64,000 bases of DNA from an uncultured Psychroserpens sp. (GCF_947501425.1 NZ_CANMVN010000008.1:1-64000), one strand, 5' to 3'. Shown: positions 1 through 8,858, numbered from the stretch's first letter. Notes: generated from the sequence alone by a model not told the origin. Made by a program: numbers and translations.

Positions 1-159
1 ATTTATCGCCAGTGTGCCATTACTGGTCTCTTTTCCCATGCCTTTTTCAACAGTAATACGTTGAAGCTCTTCTGGAGATAATTGATACTTAACTTTAGCA
101 TTTTTAATGCCGTATGATTCTAACGAAATCGTTTTCGTAGTTTGTGTATGGTTTACCAT
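1..159 (-). CDS. pckA: Phosphoenolpyruvate carboxykinase (ATP), N-terminal fragment
   Basis: Only the first 53 codons lie in the window; the rest continues beyond the left edge. The start is the ATG at 159-157. The translated N-terminus (MVNHTQTTKTISLESYG, then YQLSPEEL and a region ending NGTLAIN) matches the conserved beginning of flavobacterial PEP carboxykinase as I know it, just before the expected TGKFTGRSP stretch. The enzyme converts oxaloacetate and ATP to phosphoenolpyruvate in gluconeogenesis and would be cytosolic. A good TAnnTTTG element (184-191, minus strand) lies about 25 bases upstream. The catalytic P-loop and metal ligands are outside the window, so the call rests on the N-terminus only. 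Confidence 0.8.
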   Translation of the reverse strand, partial: MVNHTQTTKTISLESYGIKNAKVKYQLSPEELQRITVEKGMGKETSNGTLAIN

Positions 160-183
160 AATTTGTTTGTGTTGTTTAAGATG

Positions 184-191
184 CAAAATTA
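184..191 (-). promoter_or_regulatory. pckA promoter -7 element
   Basis: Read on the minus strand the sequence is TAATTTTG, an exact match to the Bacteroidota -7 consensus TAnnTTTG. It is 24 bases upstream of the pckA ATG, giving a leader of about 20 nt. No clear TTG -33 box was found at the usual distance. Confidence 0.5.
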
Positions 192-219
192 CACATTATT
201 TTAAAGTAGCCTGTTAATT

Positions 220-615
220 TTAAGATTTATCGGTATTGATTTTTAAAAACTTTATTAACAATATTGCCCAAGCAATAATTAGCATGAGTCCGCCAATTGG
301 TGTTACAAAACCAATGGTTTTGAAATCAAAACCTGAAAGCTCATTAGTTGCCAACCCATAGATAGAGCCTGAAAAAAATAAAACTCCAAAAACTGTTAGA
401 TAAAAAATAATTTGCTTGGACTTTATGTTAAGTGCCGAGTAACTTCCAACAAATAACAAAAATAGCGCATGATACATTTGATAACGTACACCTGTCTCAA
501 AGGTTTGTTGTGATTCAACAGAAATCAAGGCCTTCAATCCATGAGCGCCAAAAGCACCGAGAGCAATTGCAGTAAGACCTAAAACACTTCCAGTAATGAG
601 AATTTTTTTGTTCAT
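220..615 (-). CDS. DUF423 family small membrane protein
   Basis: A 131-residue integral membrane protein with about four hydrophobic helices. The N-terminal glycine-rich stretch (LGLTAIALGAFGAHGLK, residues about 13-29) is the signature of the DUF423 family (YwdK/YgdD-like). The length is typical for the family. Its function is unknown. It faces away from the saccharopine-dehydrogenase-like gene at 695 and shares an 80-base gap with it. The ATG at 615 is the only sensible start, because the first membrane helix begins at residue 4. Confidence 0.85.
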   Translation of the reverse strand: MNKKILITGSVLGLTAIALGAFGAHGLKALISVESQQTFETGVRYQMYHALFLLFVGSYSALNIKSKQIIFYLTVFGVLFFSGSIYGLATNELSGFDFKTIGFVTPIGGLMLIIAWAILLIKFLKINTDKS

Positions 616-694
616 ATATTAATTTAATTTAGGTTTTTATAACCCATTGTATTTAGTAAATTCGTGAACACAAAACTACTCAACAAAACCCATT

Positions 695-2059
695 ATGCGA
701 AAGATTTTAGTTATTGGATCAGGAAAATCTGCTTCATACCTTATAAAGTATTTATTAGATAAATCTGTAGAAGAGGAATTACATATTATCGTTGGAGACA
801 TTAATATCTCAAATGCAAAAAAGCTCATTGGTGATCATGAGAATGCAAATGCAATTACGCTAGACGTTTTTGATAAATCATCAAGACAAGATGCTATTGA
901 AAATTCAGATATTGTGATTTCGATGCTTCCTGCAAGATTTCATATTGAAGTTGCTAAAGACTGTATTACCTTCGGAAAAAACATGGTCACTGCGTCTTAT
1001 GTAAGCGATGAAATGCAAAAATTAAACCATCGTGTTACCGAAAAAGGATTAGTCTTTATGAATGAAATTGGAGTAGACCCTGGAATAGATCATATGAGTG
1101 CTATGCAAGTTATAGACAAAATTCGTGATAAAGGAGGCAAAATGATTTTATTTGAATCGTTTACAGGTGGCTTAGTCGCTCCTGAAAGCGACAATAATTT
1201 ATGGAATTATAAATTCACCTGGAATCCAAGAAATGTTGTGGTTGCCGGACAAGGTAGTGCCGCAAAGTTTTTGCAAGAAGGGGCTTATAAATATATTCCA
1301 TACCACAGACTGTTTAGAAGAACAGAGTTTTTAGAAATTGATAATTTTGGCCGTTTTGAAGCCTATGCCAACAGAGATTCTCTTAAATATCAGTCGGTTT
1401 ACGGATTAAATGATGTCAAAACCTTATATAGAGGTACAATGCGAAGAGTAGGTTTTAGTCGTGCTTGGAATATTTTTGTACAATTAGGAATGACAGATGA
1501 CAGCTATACTATTGATGATAGTGAGAACATGAGTTATCGCGACTTCGTCAACTCCTTCTTATCGTATAGTCATACTGATTCTGTAGAATTAAAGTTTAGA
1601 CATGCACTTAAAATCGACCAAGATGATATTGTTTGGGACAAGCTAGAGGAGTTAGATATTTTCAGTAAAACAAAAATGGTCGAACTTAAAAAAGCGACTC
1701 CAGCTCAAATTCTTCAAAAGATATTAATGGATAGCTGGACGCTTGAAACAGATGACAAAGACATGATTGTGATGTACCACAAATTTGGATACGAATTAGA
1801 CGGTAAAAAGCATCAAATTGATTCAACTATGGTTACCATTGGTGAAGACCAAACCTACACTGCAATGGCGAAAACGGTTGGATTGCCTGTGGCTATGGCT
1901 ACGCTAGATATCTTAAATGGAAAAATTACAACACCTGGTGTTCAAATCCCAATTACCAAAGAAGTGTATGAACCTATTCTTGACGAATTGAAAGATTATG
2001 GTATTGCGTTTACCGAAAAAGAAGTGCCTTATTTAGGTTATAATCCGTTGAATAACTAA
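695..2059 (+). CDS. Saccharopine dehydrogenase family protein
   Basis: A 454-residue Rossmann-fold oxidoreductase. The N-terminus reads KILVIGSGKSASYLIKYLL, a dinucleotide-binding motif of the saccharopine reductase/dehydrogenase family. The motif NEIGVDPGIDHMSA (about residues 122-135) and the later FESFTGGL are characteristic of the LYS9/lysine-dehydrogenase-like branch, and the length agrees. The likely role is a step of lysine degradation or synthesis through saccharopine or aminoadipate semialdehyde; the exact reaction cannot be told from sequence. An Lrp/AsnC regulator follows 51 bases downstream on the same strand, which supports an amino-acid catabolic role and possible local control. 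Confidence 0.8.
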   Translation: MRKILVIGSGKSASYLIKYLLDKSVEEELHIIVGDINISNAKKLIGDHENANAITLDVFDKSSRQDAIENSDIVISMLPARFHIEVAKDCITFGKNMVTASYVSDEMQKLNHRVTEKGLVFMNEIGVDPGIDHMSAMQVIDKIRDKGGKMILFESFTGGLVAPESDNNLWNYKFTWNPRNVVVAGQGSAAKFLQEGAYKYIPYHRLFRRTEFLEIDNFGRFEAYANRDSLKYQSVYGLNDVKTLYRGTMRRVGFSRAWNIFVQLGMTDDSYTIDDSENMSYRDFVNSFLSYSHTDSVELKFRHALKIDQDDIVWDKLEELDIFSKTKMVELKKATPAQILQKILMDSWTLETDDKDMIVMYHKFGYELDGKKHQIDSTMVTIGEDQTYTAMAKTVGLPVAMATLDILNGKITTPGVQIPITKEVYEPILDELKDYGIAFTEKEVPYLGYNPLNN

Positions 2060-2110
2060 ATTCAAACCATTATTACTGAAATGAGCCAGGCATACATTAT
2101 TTAAATCATC

Positions 2111-2581
2111 ATGAAAATAGTTAACCAAAATATTCAAATTGACGGTATCGATAAAAAGATATTGCGCGCTTTGATGGCCGATGCCAGAACACCTATTTTA
2201 GAAATTGCCAGATTAGTTGGTATTTCTGGTGCTGCGATACATCAGCGACTTAGGAAATTGGAAAAATCGGGTCTCATCTCTGGTTCAAAATTTGTGATCA
2301 ATCCAAAAGTATTAGGCTACACAACGATGGCTTTTATTGGCATATACTTAGACAAAGCCATTAGTAATCCGCAAGCTGTAAAACAATTACAAAAAATTCC
2401 TGAGGTCTTAGAATGTCATTATACTACTGGAAATTGGAGTATTTTCATAAAGGTCTTATGTAAAGACAATGAACACTTGATGTATGTTCTTAATCATGAT
2501 ATTCAATCCATAACAGGTGTCTCAAGAACTGAAACTTTTATTTCACTGGATCAACAAATTGAGCGTCAAATAAAGATCTAA
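2111..2581 (+). CDS. Lrp/AsnC family transcriptional regulator
   Basis: A 156-residue regulator with the usual two-part layout: an AsnC-type winged helix-turn-helix at about residues 10-60 (DKKILRALMADARTP, then GISGAAIHQRLRKLEKSG) and a C-terminal RAM/ligand-binding domain (about 70-150). Such proteins bind DNA as dimers or octamers and respond to amino acids. The gene lies directly after the saccharopine-dehydrogenase-like gene and before a strong terminator, so the two probably form one unit and this protein may control it. The effector is unknown. Confidence 0.88.
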   Translation: MKIVNQNIQIDGIDKKILRALMADARTPILEIARLVGISGAAIHQRLRKLEKSGLISGSKFVINPKVLGYTTMAFIGIYLDKAISNPQAVKQLQKIPEVLECHYTTGNWSIFIKVLCKDNEHLMYVLNHDIQSITGVSRTETFISLDQQIERQIKI

Positions 2582-2601
2582 AAATCGACAATAACAAAAA
2601 A

Positions 2602-2629
2602 AGGCAATCTCATAAGATTGCCTTTTTTT
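2602..2629 (+). terminator. Intrinsic terminator after the Lrp gene
   Basis: Perfect 9-bp inverted repeat AGGCAATCT / AGATTGCCT with a 4-base CATA loop, followed by seven T. An A-run on the left side means it can also end transcription of the convergent gene that stops at 2652. Confidence 0.9.
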
Positions 2630-2651
2630 GTATTATATAATAAATATATTT

Positions 2652-3677
2652 TTATTGGATTACCAGCTTTTTAACAGTTGAAGCATTGTTGGAAGAAATG
2701 GTCATAAAATACATTCCTGTAGATAACACAGATCGTAAATCCAATTCTTTATCTACAGTTGTTCCTTCTAAATTAATAGACGATACTGTACGACCGTTAA
2801 CATCAGTAACAGTAACCATTTCAAGCGCTACACCTGAATTTTTAATTGTAATTCTACCATTAGAGGGATTTGGAAATACCGAAACTGCAGCATTTAAATC
2901 AAACTCATTAGTTGATAAATTTGGAATATTCAATTTTAAGGGTATTGCTGCTACTAAAGCATCATAAGTAGCATCTAAACCTGGTGGATTAGGATCTGTA
3001 CCATAATAATTAGCAGGATTTGTTAATGCTATTTTGGCCTCTTCTATTGTAGTAAATGTATAAGTTCCATTATAAATAGTATTATCAAATTCTACATCAA
3101 CACCAGAACCAGCTCCAACACCTAAAGCCGTTCTAGGTAAACCTGTATCAGTCAAACCAAAAGGTAAAGATGTTTCATTACTATCATTTGGATCTCCAGC
3201 AAATTGAGTAGAGGCATTGTGAATCACAAAAATATAGGTCGGATTATTTGCCGCATTTGTTCCTCCAGCAGCATCAGTAGCATCTTGAAATACTACAACC
3301 TGATCTCCCGATGTTGCTAATCCAAAAGTGCCCGTAATTCTAGAATCAGTGTAAGGTGCAAAATTTGGATTTCCTTGAAACTTAATAATTTCACCAGCAT
3401 CATGACCTCCAGCAGGTACTGTATATTTCTGTGCACCTTCTGTACAAGCAGGCGTTCTAAATCCGTCTGCTAAAGTTGTGGTACCGCAATCTGTAAAATA
3501 AATTCCTGTCCCTTCTGCCAAGTCGACATAAGTCACAAAAGCAAAATTGTCAGGTGTATCGGCTTGGTTCCATAATACACCAATATCACCTGCAGCTAAT
3601 GTAGTTTGCGCATTTGTTTTCACACTAAACAATAGTGCACTAACACTAAATGTTAATAAAAGTAGTTTTGTTTTCAT
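2652..3677 (-). CDS. T9SS-secreted protein with C-terminal sorting domain (paralogue 1)
   Basis: A 341-residue protein. Residues 1-23 form a signal peptide ending TNA-Q. The C-terminal ~75 residues carry the type A T9SS sorting domain: VFPNPSNGRITI, VTDVNGR, then GMYFMTISS and the final KKLVIQ. It would cross the inner membrane by Sec and the outer membrane by the type IX system. The body has short blocks such as GIYFTDCGTTTLADGFR and TSGDQVVVFQDAT and resembles domains found in other secreted Bacteroidota proteins, but I cannot assign a function. It is a tandem paralogue of the gene at 3849-4883 with nearly the same order of blocks, so a local duplication is clear. Confidence 0.8.
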   Translation of the reverse strand: MKTKLLLLTFSVSALLFSVKTNAQTTLAAGDIGVLWNQADTPDNFAFVTYVDLAEGTGIYFTDCGTTTLADGFRTPACTEGAQKYTVPAGGHDAGEIIKFQGNPNFAPYTDSRITGTFGLATSGDQVVVFQDATDAAGGTNAANNPTYIFVIHNASTQFAGDPNDSNETSLPFGLTDTGLPRTALGVGAGSGVDVEFDNTIYNGTYTFTTIEEAKIALTNPANYYGTDPNPPGLDATYDALVAAIPLKLNIPNLSTNEFDLNAAVSVFPNPSNGRITIKNSGVALEMVTVTDVNGRTVSSINLEGTTVDKELDLRSVLSTGMYFMTISSNNASTVKKLVIQ

Positions 3678-3848
3678 AATTCAATGGTTTAAGTTAGATA
3701 CTAAATGTACTGTATATCAGCACATTATTGCTATTTTATTTGGTTTATTCTACGAATTACACAATTCGACGATAAAACCTTCCTTTGCTATTAAACAATT
3801 AAACTACATAACACAATTAGTTGCAGGTAATAGGAGATAGATTTAAGA

Positions 3849-4883
3849 TTATTGTATAATTAATTTCTTAGTTATTGATGCGTCATTAGAACGAATTGTT
3901 ACTAAATACAAACCAGACGTTAACGCATTGGTTAAATTGATTTCTTTATCTTGAGTTGCCCCTTCCAAATCAATAGTACTCACAATACGACCATTAATAT
4001 CAGCTACTTGCATAGACTCTAAAGCTACTCCTTCACTTTTAATAGTTATAAGCCCGTTTGAAGGATTAGGGAATAAGGTCACACTGGCGTTTAAACCCAA
4101 CTCATTAGTTGACAAAGTTGTAATAGTTAATGCTGCTGGTATAGCAGCTACAGCTGCATCATAAGTAGCATCTAAACCTGGTGGATTAGGGTTAGATCCG
4201 TAGTAATTAGCTGGATCTGTCAATGCTATTTTTGCATCTTCAATAGTTGTAAAGGTATAGCTTCCTGTATACACAGTGTTGTCAAACTCCACATCTACTC
4301 CTGGACCTGCACCAACTCCTAAAGCCGTTCTTGGCAATCCAGTATCGGTTAATCCAAATGGTAAAGAGGTTTCATTACTATCGCTAGGATCTCCCGTAAA
4401 TAGTGTAGAAGCATTGTGGATTACAAAAAGATAAGTTGGAGTATTCCCTGCATTAGTTCCACCTGCTGCGCTTGTAGCATCTTGGAATACAACCACTTGA
4501 TCTCCTGATGTCGCTAAGCCTAGGGATCCAGTAATTCTAGAATCGCTATATGGAGCAAAATCTGGACCAGCTGCTCCATCTACATACTGAATAATGTCAC
4601 CTGCTGATAAACCTCCAGATGGTGCAGTATATTTTACGGCTCCTTCAGTGCAAGCAGGCATTCTAAACCCATCAGCTAATGTTGTAGTACCACAATCGGT
4701 AAAGTAGATTCCTGTCCCAGCTACAATATCTACAAAAGTCACAAAGGCAAAACTATCAGGCGTATCAGCTTGATTCCAGAATACAGCAATATCACCAGGC
4801 GCTAGTGTTGTTTGCGCATTGGTATTAGTGTTAAACATAAAAGCACTTACAATAAATGCTAAAGAGAGTAGTTTTGTTTTCAT
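3849..4883 (-). CDS. T9SS-secreted protein with C-terminal sorting domain (paralogue 2)
   Basis: A 344-residue paralogue of the gene downstream (2652-3677), sharing the signal peptide pattern (MKTKLLSLAF... TNAQTTLAPGD), the GIYFTDCGTTTLADGF block, the FGLTDTGLPRTALGVGAG block and the C-terminal T9SS sorting domain (FPNPSNGLITI, DINGRIVST, KKLIIQ). The two differ by small indels around residues 90-105 and many substitutions, so the duplication is not very recent. A TAnnTTTG element sits about 30 bases upstream. It is predicted to be extracellular or surface-anchored; ligand or activity is unknown. Confidence 0.8.
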   Translation of the reverse strand: MKTKLLSLAFIVSAFMFNTNTNAQTTLAPGDIAVFWNQADTPDSFAFVTFVDIVAGTGIYFTDCGTTTLADGFRMPACTEGAVKYTAPSGGLSAGDIIQYVDGAAGPDFAPYSDSRITGSLGLATSGDQVVVFQDATSAAGGTNAGNTPTYLFVIHNASTLFTGDPSDSNETSLPFGLTDTGLPRTALGVGAGPGVDVEFDNTVYTGSYTFTTIEDAKIALTDPANYYGSNPNPPGLDATYDAAVAAIPAALTITTLSTNELGLNASVTLFPNPSNGLITIKSEGVALESMQVADINGRIVSTIDLEGATQDKEINLTNALTSGLYLVTIRSNDASITKKLIIQ

Positions 4884-4911
4884 AATAATTAGTTTTTAAA
4901 AAGTTGAAAAC

Positions 4912-4919
4912 CAAAGGTA
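4912..4919 (-). promoter_or_regulatory. -7 promoter element of T9SS paralogue 2
   Basis: Minus-strand TACCTTTG, an exact TAnnTTTG match, ending 29 bases upstream of the ATG at 4883. Paralogue 1 has only an imperfect counterpart at 3702-3709 (one mismatch). Confidence 0.45.
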
Positions 4920-4973
4920 CTGAATGCGATTCCAGTACCTCAGGTATAATATGGATTTTCGATAAACGGTATC

Positions 4974-5528
4974 TTAGCTTCTCGAAGGATATATTCCCTG
5001 TAGTGCAATAATGTAGTTTACAGCCTGATACGGGTTTCTTATTGAAAACGGCTGACTTGCACCATTTATACTTGTTGCTCCAGACATACTAACCGTATTT
5101 CCTGTCATTGATTTATCAGGTGCATCAGTATTGAAATGCATTCCAGTAGTAGCCACACCAATAGTTTTACCTTGAGGATCCTCAGAAGTTCCATCCTCCT
5201 CATTTACACCAAGTGTTCCTTTCAACTGTCCTGCATCGTGACCATGATTAGCCATTTCTAAAGAGTTTAAGTAGTGTACTTCCGCTCCACCTTTTTGCCC
5301 TAATACTATTGGCGATAAACCTGGTCCATTTCCTGCACTAACAGCCTCACGCCCTCTCAAATCAGGTAATGCAAAAGTTGTTCTTCCATCACCTCCGTAA
5401 GTGGTTCCTAAGATTGAAAATAATGCTGTATATTGATTGATCGGTAATAATTGTCCTGCACATATTGCCCAACCGCGTGGTGCAAAATTACCTCCGAATA
5501 TTTCAATTTGTCCTATCATTGGATTCAT
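4974..5528 (-). CDS. Tail-collar (MdpB-like) domain protein, copy A
   Basis: A 184-residue protein with the phage tail collar fold known from MdpB ('microcystin-dependent protein') relatives. The signature lies at residues about 10-60: FGGNFAPRGWAICAGQLLPI followed by ALFSILGTTYGGDGRTTFALPDLRGR. The end, SIRNPYQAVNYIIALQG, is also typical. No signal peptide is visible. It is paired with a same-length paralogue at 5627-6181. There are no other phage genes near, so it is not part of a visible prophage. Members occur in phage tails and as free-standing genes of unknown role. This copy has lost the usual T-L-P-H-xH stretch before the GTLGV block (it reads SLEMANHGHDA). Confidence 0.8.
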   Translation of the reverse strand: MNPMIGQIEIFGGNFAPRGWAICAGQLLPINQYTALFSILGTTYGGDGRTTFALPDLRGREAVSAGNGPGLSPIVLGQKGGAEVHYLNSLEMANHGHDAGQLKGTLGVNEEDGTSEDPQGKTIGVATTGMHFNTDAPDKSMTGNTVSMSGATSINGASQPFSIRNPYQAVNYIIALQGIYPSRS

Positions 5529-5626
5529 AATAATGTATGTTTTTAAATTGGTTATTTGTTTAATTTATATGGTACGTTCATCTAAATATTAATTCAATTT
5601 CGAACGTAACCAAAGCACACATCTAT

Positions 5627-6181
5627 TTAGTTTCTTGATGGGAATGTTCCTTGAACTGCAATGATATAGTTAACAGCTAGATAAGGATTTCTTATAGAAA
5701 ATGCTTGATTACCACCAGTATTCCCTGTATTTCCAGATACACTCACTGTGTTAGCTGTCATTGTTTTGTCAGGTGCATCAGTATTGTAAAGCAATCCATC
5801 TGTAGCAACACCAATCGTTTTTCCTTGTGGATCTTCAGAAGTTCCATCTTCTTCATTCACTCCTAATGTTCCTTTCAACTGACTTCCATCATGGCTATGA
5901 GCAGGTAATTCAGGTACAGTAAGCGTATGCGTTTCTGCTCCTCCTTTTGCGCCTAATCTAAAATCAGCTAATCCTGGTCCATGACCTGCACTAATAGGTG
6001 CACGACCTCTTAAATCTGGCAATCCAAAAGTAGTTCTACCATCACCTCCATAGGTTGTTCCTAAGATTGAGAATAATGCTGAGTTACTCGCGATTGATAG
6101 TAATTGTCCGTTACATAATGCCCACCCTCGTGGTGCAAAATTTCCACCGAACATGATAATTTCTCCTAAAAATTGATCCAT
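5627..6181 (-). CDS. Tail-collar (MdpB-like) domain protein, copy B
   Basis: A 184-residue paralogue of the gene at 4974-5528. It keeps the canonical collar features: FGGNFAPRGWALCNGQLL, the shared ALFSILGTTYGGDGRTTF, LPDLRGRAPISAGHGPG, then the ETHTLTVPELPAHSHDG motif and a C-terminal RNPYLAVNYIIAVQG. A block of about 27 residues in the middle (starting QLKGTLGVNEEDGTSEDP) is identical in both copies while the DNA differs at many third codon positions. This points to selection on the protein, not recent gene conversion. Location and role are unknown; no secretion signal is seen. Confidence 0.82.
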   Translation of the reverse strand: MDQFLGEIIMFGGNFAPRGWALCNGQLLSIASNSALFSILGTTYGGDGRTTFGLPDLRGRAPISAGHGPGLADFRLGAKGGAETHTLTVPELPAHSHDGSQLKGTLGVNEEDGTSEDPQGKTIGVATDGLLYNTDAPDKTMTANTVSVSGNTGNTGGNQAFSIRNPYLAVNYIIAVQGTFPSRN

Positions 6182-6362
6182 AATAGTCTAATTATTTTGT
6201 GATTAATATGTTACAAATGTGAGATTATCACCTATGAAATTTTACCGCAAAATCACTATAACTTAAAAACACGTAGAAATACCTGTTTTTTCATATTCAC
6301 ACCTCTTATTTTCTACAATTTGAGTAGCTTTAAGGAATATTAATCAACTAAAACTAATTATT

Positions 6363-6755
6363 ATGAGTACAACACCTTTAACTAGAACGCTTAAAGAAGG
6401 TACAGATTGGACAGAAAACTGGCAAAAAAATCACAAAACATTGCCTAAAGCTTTCAGAATCCCAGTAGATGATTTAGTAGCTTGTTTTAATGAGATGAAC
6501 CTTAAGTTTTCTCTTGACACATCTACTAACAAGTTAACATTGATACCAGGTACTTTTAATCCTTCTTTGAGAGGATATCTTGCAACAGATGACAAAGGAG
6601 AAGATATGCTCCTAGTTGTAGGAACATCTACAACAGATGGAAAAAATTACAAAGACATCACATCGGTTGGGGGAAATTCTGCTATTTATGATTTCACAAC
6701 TCCATGTCCAAGCGACTGTGATAAGGGAAGTATTCTTTATCATGACATAAAGTAA
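6363..6755 (+). CDS. Hypothetical protein (130 aa)
   Basis: Not recognised. A soluble-looking 130-residue protein without signal peptide or membrane segment. It starts MSTTPLTRTLKEGTDWTENW, has a tryptophan-rich N-terminal helix region and ends with two cysteines in CPSDCDKG (about residues 116-123). The ATG at 6363 follows an A/T-rich leader with A at -3, which suits Bacteroidota initiation. It precedes the two-component operon by 14 bases (next start 6770), so co-transcription with the membrane protein and kinase is plausible. It is divergent from the tail-collar genes. Confidence 0.6.
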   Translation: MSTTPLTRTLKEGTDWTENWQKNHKTLPKAFRIPVDDLVACFNEMNLKFSLDTSTNKLTLIPGTFNPSLRGYLATDDKGEDMLLVVGTSTTDGKNYKDITSVGGNSAIYDFTTPCPSDCDKGSILYHDIK

Positions 6756-6769
6756 TTAAAAAATTATTA

Positions 6770-7417
6770 ATGAAATTAATAAATACCTTTTTTGAATACA
6801 CAGGAATTATATTGATTTTCATTAATGCAATTCTATATGTTATAAGCTACAGAACTAATGAGAGGGCTGTAGCTTATAAATTTTTCACCTGGTATCTTAT
6901 TATTTCATTTTTAACATCTTTATCTGTTTTTATTTTAAATAAATTTGTAATCAATAATCTATACCTGTCACATGTTTATTTCATAACACAATTCATTCTT
7001 CTAACCTATTTTTTTAGAGCTTTATTCAACCCTAAACAAAAAAAATACCCTCTATTTGTTCTAGCTATAGTATTAACAACTCTCGCTGTCAAATATGCCT
7101 ATAATCCAAGTTTATTTTTCAAATTTAATCTTACTGAAATTTTTATCACTTCATTTCCCTTGGTAGTTTACTCTATAATACATTTGTATAATTCTCTTAA
7201 TAAATCCTCTAGTTATATGTATATTAATGCTGGAATTTTGATTTACATATCTACAAGCACACTAATTTTTATTTTAGGAGACTATTTATCAATTTTCAGT
7301 AACAATCCAGCAGTAAAAAATATTTGGTTCATTAACAAAGTACTCTATGTTATATACATGATTTTAATATTAATCCAATGGAAAACGAAATTTCAGCAAG
7401 TCAAGAGCAAATCATAG
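6770..7417 (+). CDS. Multi-pass membrane protein upstream of a histidine kinase
   Basis: A 215-residue hydrophobic protein with about six predicted membrane helices, strongly A+T rich. No family signature is recognised. Its 3' end overlaps the histidine kinase gene by 40 bases, so the two are translationally linked. In Flavobacteriaceae such small membrane proteins often sit directly before short NarL-type kinases that have no sensor domain of their own; a sensing or partner role for the kinase is my inference. Confidence 0.65.
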   Translation: MKLINTFFEYTGIILIFINAILYVISYRTNERAVAYKFFTWYLIISFLTSLSVFILNKFVINNLYLSHVYFITQFILLTYFFRALFNPKQKKYPLFVLAIVLTTLAVKYAYNPSLFFKFNLTEIFITSFPLVVYSIIHLYNSLNKSSSYMYINAGILIYISTSTLIFILGDYLSIFSNNPAVKNIWFINKVLYVIYMILILIQWKTKFQQVKSKS

Positions 7418-8184
7418 GCGCACTTGTTTATGGTATTATATTTCTGGTCTTGGTAACACTGGGACTCATTCTGTTTTTCTACTATTCCAGAAAAAAAATC
7501 ATTGAAAAAGAAGTGGAAAAAATCAATATCAAACTCGATCATCAGAAAAAAATATTACAAACCACAATTAAAGTTCAGGAGGAAGAACGAAATAGAATAG
7601 CACAGGACTTACATGATGCGATTAGCTCCAAACTCAACGTAGTAAGCTTAACAACAAATGTTTTAATTGATGATGATTCTATAAGTAATGAACATAAAGA
7701 CGCTTTAAATCACATTCTGGATATCACAACAAGAACCTTAGAAAGCTCCAGAAAAATAGCACATGAACTCATGCCTCCAATATTAGATAAATTTGGTTTA
7801 AAAGTTGCTTTAGAGGAGTTATTTGACGAGTTTACATCCAATACATCTATTAAGATTAGTCACGATATTGACACCTTAGACCAGCTAGATAAACACAATG
7901 AATTACATGTGTTTAGAATAGCACAAGAGCTCATTAATAATGCGCTTAGACATGGAAAAGCAGATCAGCTTATAATGGAACTAAAAAAACAAAACCAGGG
8001 ATTTGCACTAGTATTTAAAGATAACGGTATCGGTTTTGATGTTAAAGCCAATAATAAAAAATCTGGTATCGGATTACAAAATATAAAGAGCAGAGTTGCT
8101 ATATTAAATGGGCAACTTTTTGTTGAGAGCTCAAAACATTCAGGAAGTACATTCACTATAAACTGTCAGACATATGGACACTAA
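7378..8184 (+). CDS. Sensor histidine kinase, HisKA_3 (NarX/DegS) type
   Basis: A 268-residue kinase. One membrane helix (about residues 12-36) is followed by a coiled linker. The phospho-acceptor box is ERNRIAQDLHD with His79, the HisKA_3 signature. A GHKL ATPase domain follows with N box (RIAQELINNALRHG), the DNGIGF motif and GIGLQNIKSRV. There is almost no periplasmic part, so the signal must come from inside the membrane or a partner such as the preceding gene product. The gene overlaps its upstream neighbour by 40 bases and its response regulator by 11 bases, a clear operon. Confidence 0.9.
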   Translation: MENEISASQEQIIGALVYGIIFLVLVTLGLILFFYYSRKKIIEKEVEKINIKLDHQKKILQTTIKVQEEERNRIAQDLHDAISSKLNVVSLTTNVLIDDDSISNEHKDALNHILDITTRTLESSRKIAHELMPPILDKFGLKVALEELFDEFTSNTSIKISHDIDTLDQLDKHNELHVFRIAQELINNALRHGKADQLIMELKKQNQGFALVFKDNGIGFDVKANNKKSGIGLQNIKSRVAILNGQLFVESSKHSGSTFTINCQTYGH

Positions 8185-8851
8185 AATCACCATTGCAATT
8201 GCAGATGACGAATTGTTATTTAGACAAGGACTCATCTCTATTTTAAGCAAAGAAAGTAACTTAGATATTCTTTTTGATGCTGAAGACGGAAATGATCTCA
8301 TGACCCAATTAAGAGCAGCAGAACAACTTCCAGAGATTGTAATTACAGATCTAAAAATGCCTGGTCTTAATGGAGTAGAAACCACTAAATTGATACGGAA
8401 AGAATTTCCAGATATAAAAATCATTGCGCTCACCAGTTATTTCAGTAAACCCTTTATCATTAACATGATCTCTATTGGTGCTGTAGCCTATTTGGCAAAG
8501 AACAGTACTCCAAAGCTAATGCTAACAACCATTAAAGAGGTCGCCGAAAAAGGTTTTTACTATGATGAACAGGTTATGAAATTTATTCATGAAGGCTTAC
8601 TCAATAGTAATGAGCAACTTAAAAAGTCAAATTTTGACACCACTTATTTTACCAAGCGTGAAAAAGAGGTGCTCGGATTGATTTGCGAACAATTCACCAC
8701 TAATGAAATTGCCGAAAAGTTATTTATTAGTCCACGAACCGTTGATGGGCATCGCAATAACCTCCTACTAAAAACTGAATCCAAAAATCTCGCAGGACTT
8801 GTGGTATACGCTATTCAGAATAAGTTAGTTAATTTGGAAGAGAAGTTTTAA
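8174..8851 (+). CDS. NarL/FixJ-type response regulator
   Basis: A 225-residue regulator. The receiver domain (about 1-125) has the acidic pair D11/D12, the phospho-acceptor D59 (IVITDLKMPG) and the conserved lysine after AYLAK. The LuxR-type helix-turn-helix (about 155-215) reads FTKREKEVLGLI ... TTNEIAEKLFISPRTVDGHRNN. It is the cognate partner of the kinase whose gene overlaps its start. Target genes are unknown; the divergent neighbours and the kinase operon itself are reasonable candidates. Confidence 0.92.
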   Translation: MDTKITIAIADDELLFRQGLISILSKESNLDILFDAEDGNDLMTQLRAAEQLPEIVITDLKMPGLNGVETTKLIRKEFPDIKIIALTSYFSKPFIINMISIGAVAYLAKNSTPKLMLTTIKEVAEKGFYYDEQVMKFIHEGLLNSNEQLKKSNFDTTYFTKREKEVLGLICEQFTTNEIAEKLFISPRTVDGHRNNLLLKTESKNLAGLVVYAIQNKLVNLEEKF

Positions 8852-8858
8852 AATTAAA

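Noticed and set aside
4974..6181. Prophage or tail-like particle cluster
   Set aside because: Only two collar-domain genes are present; there are no tail tube, sheath, baseplate, capsid, integrase or lysis genes around.
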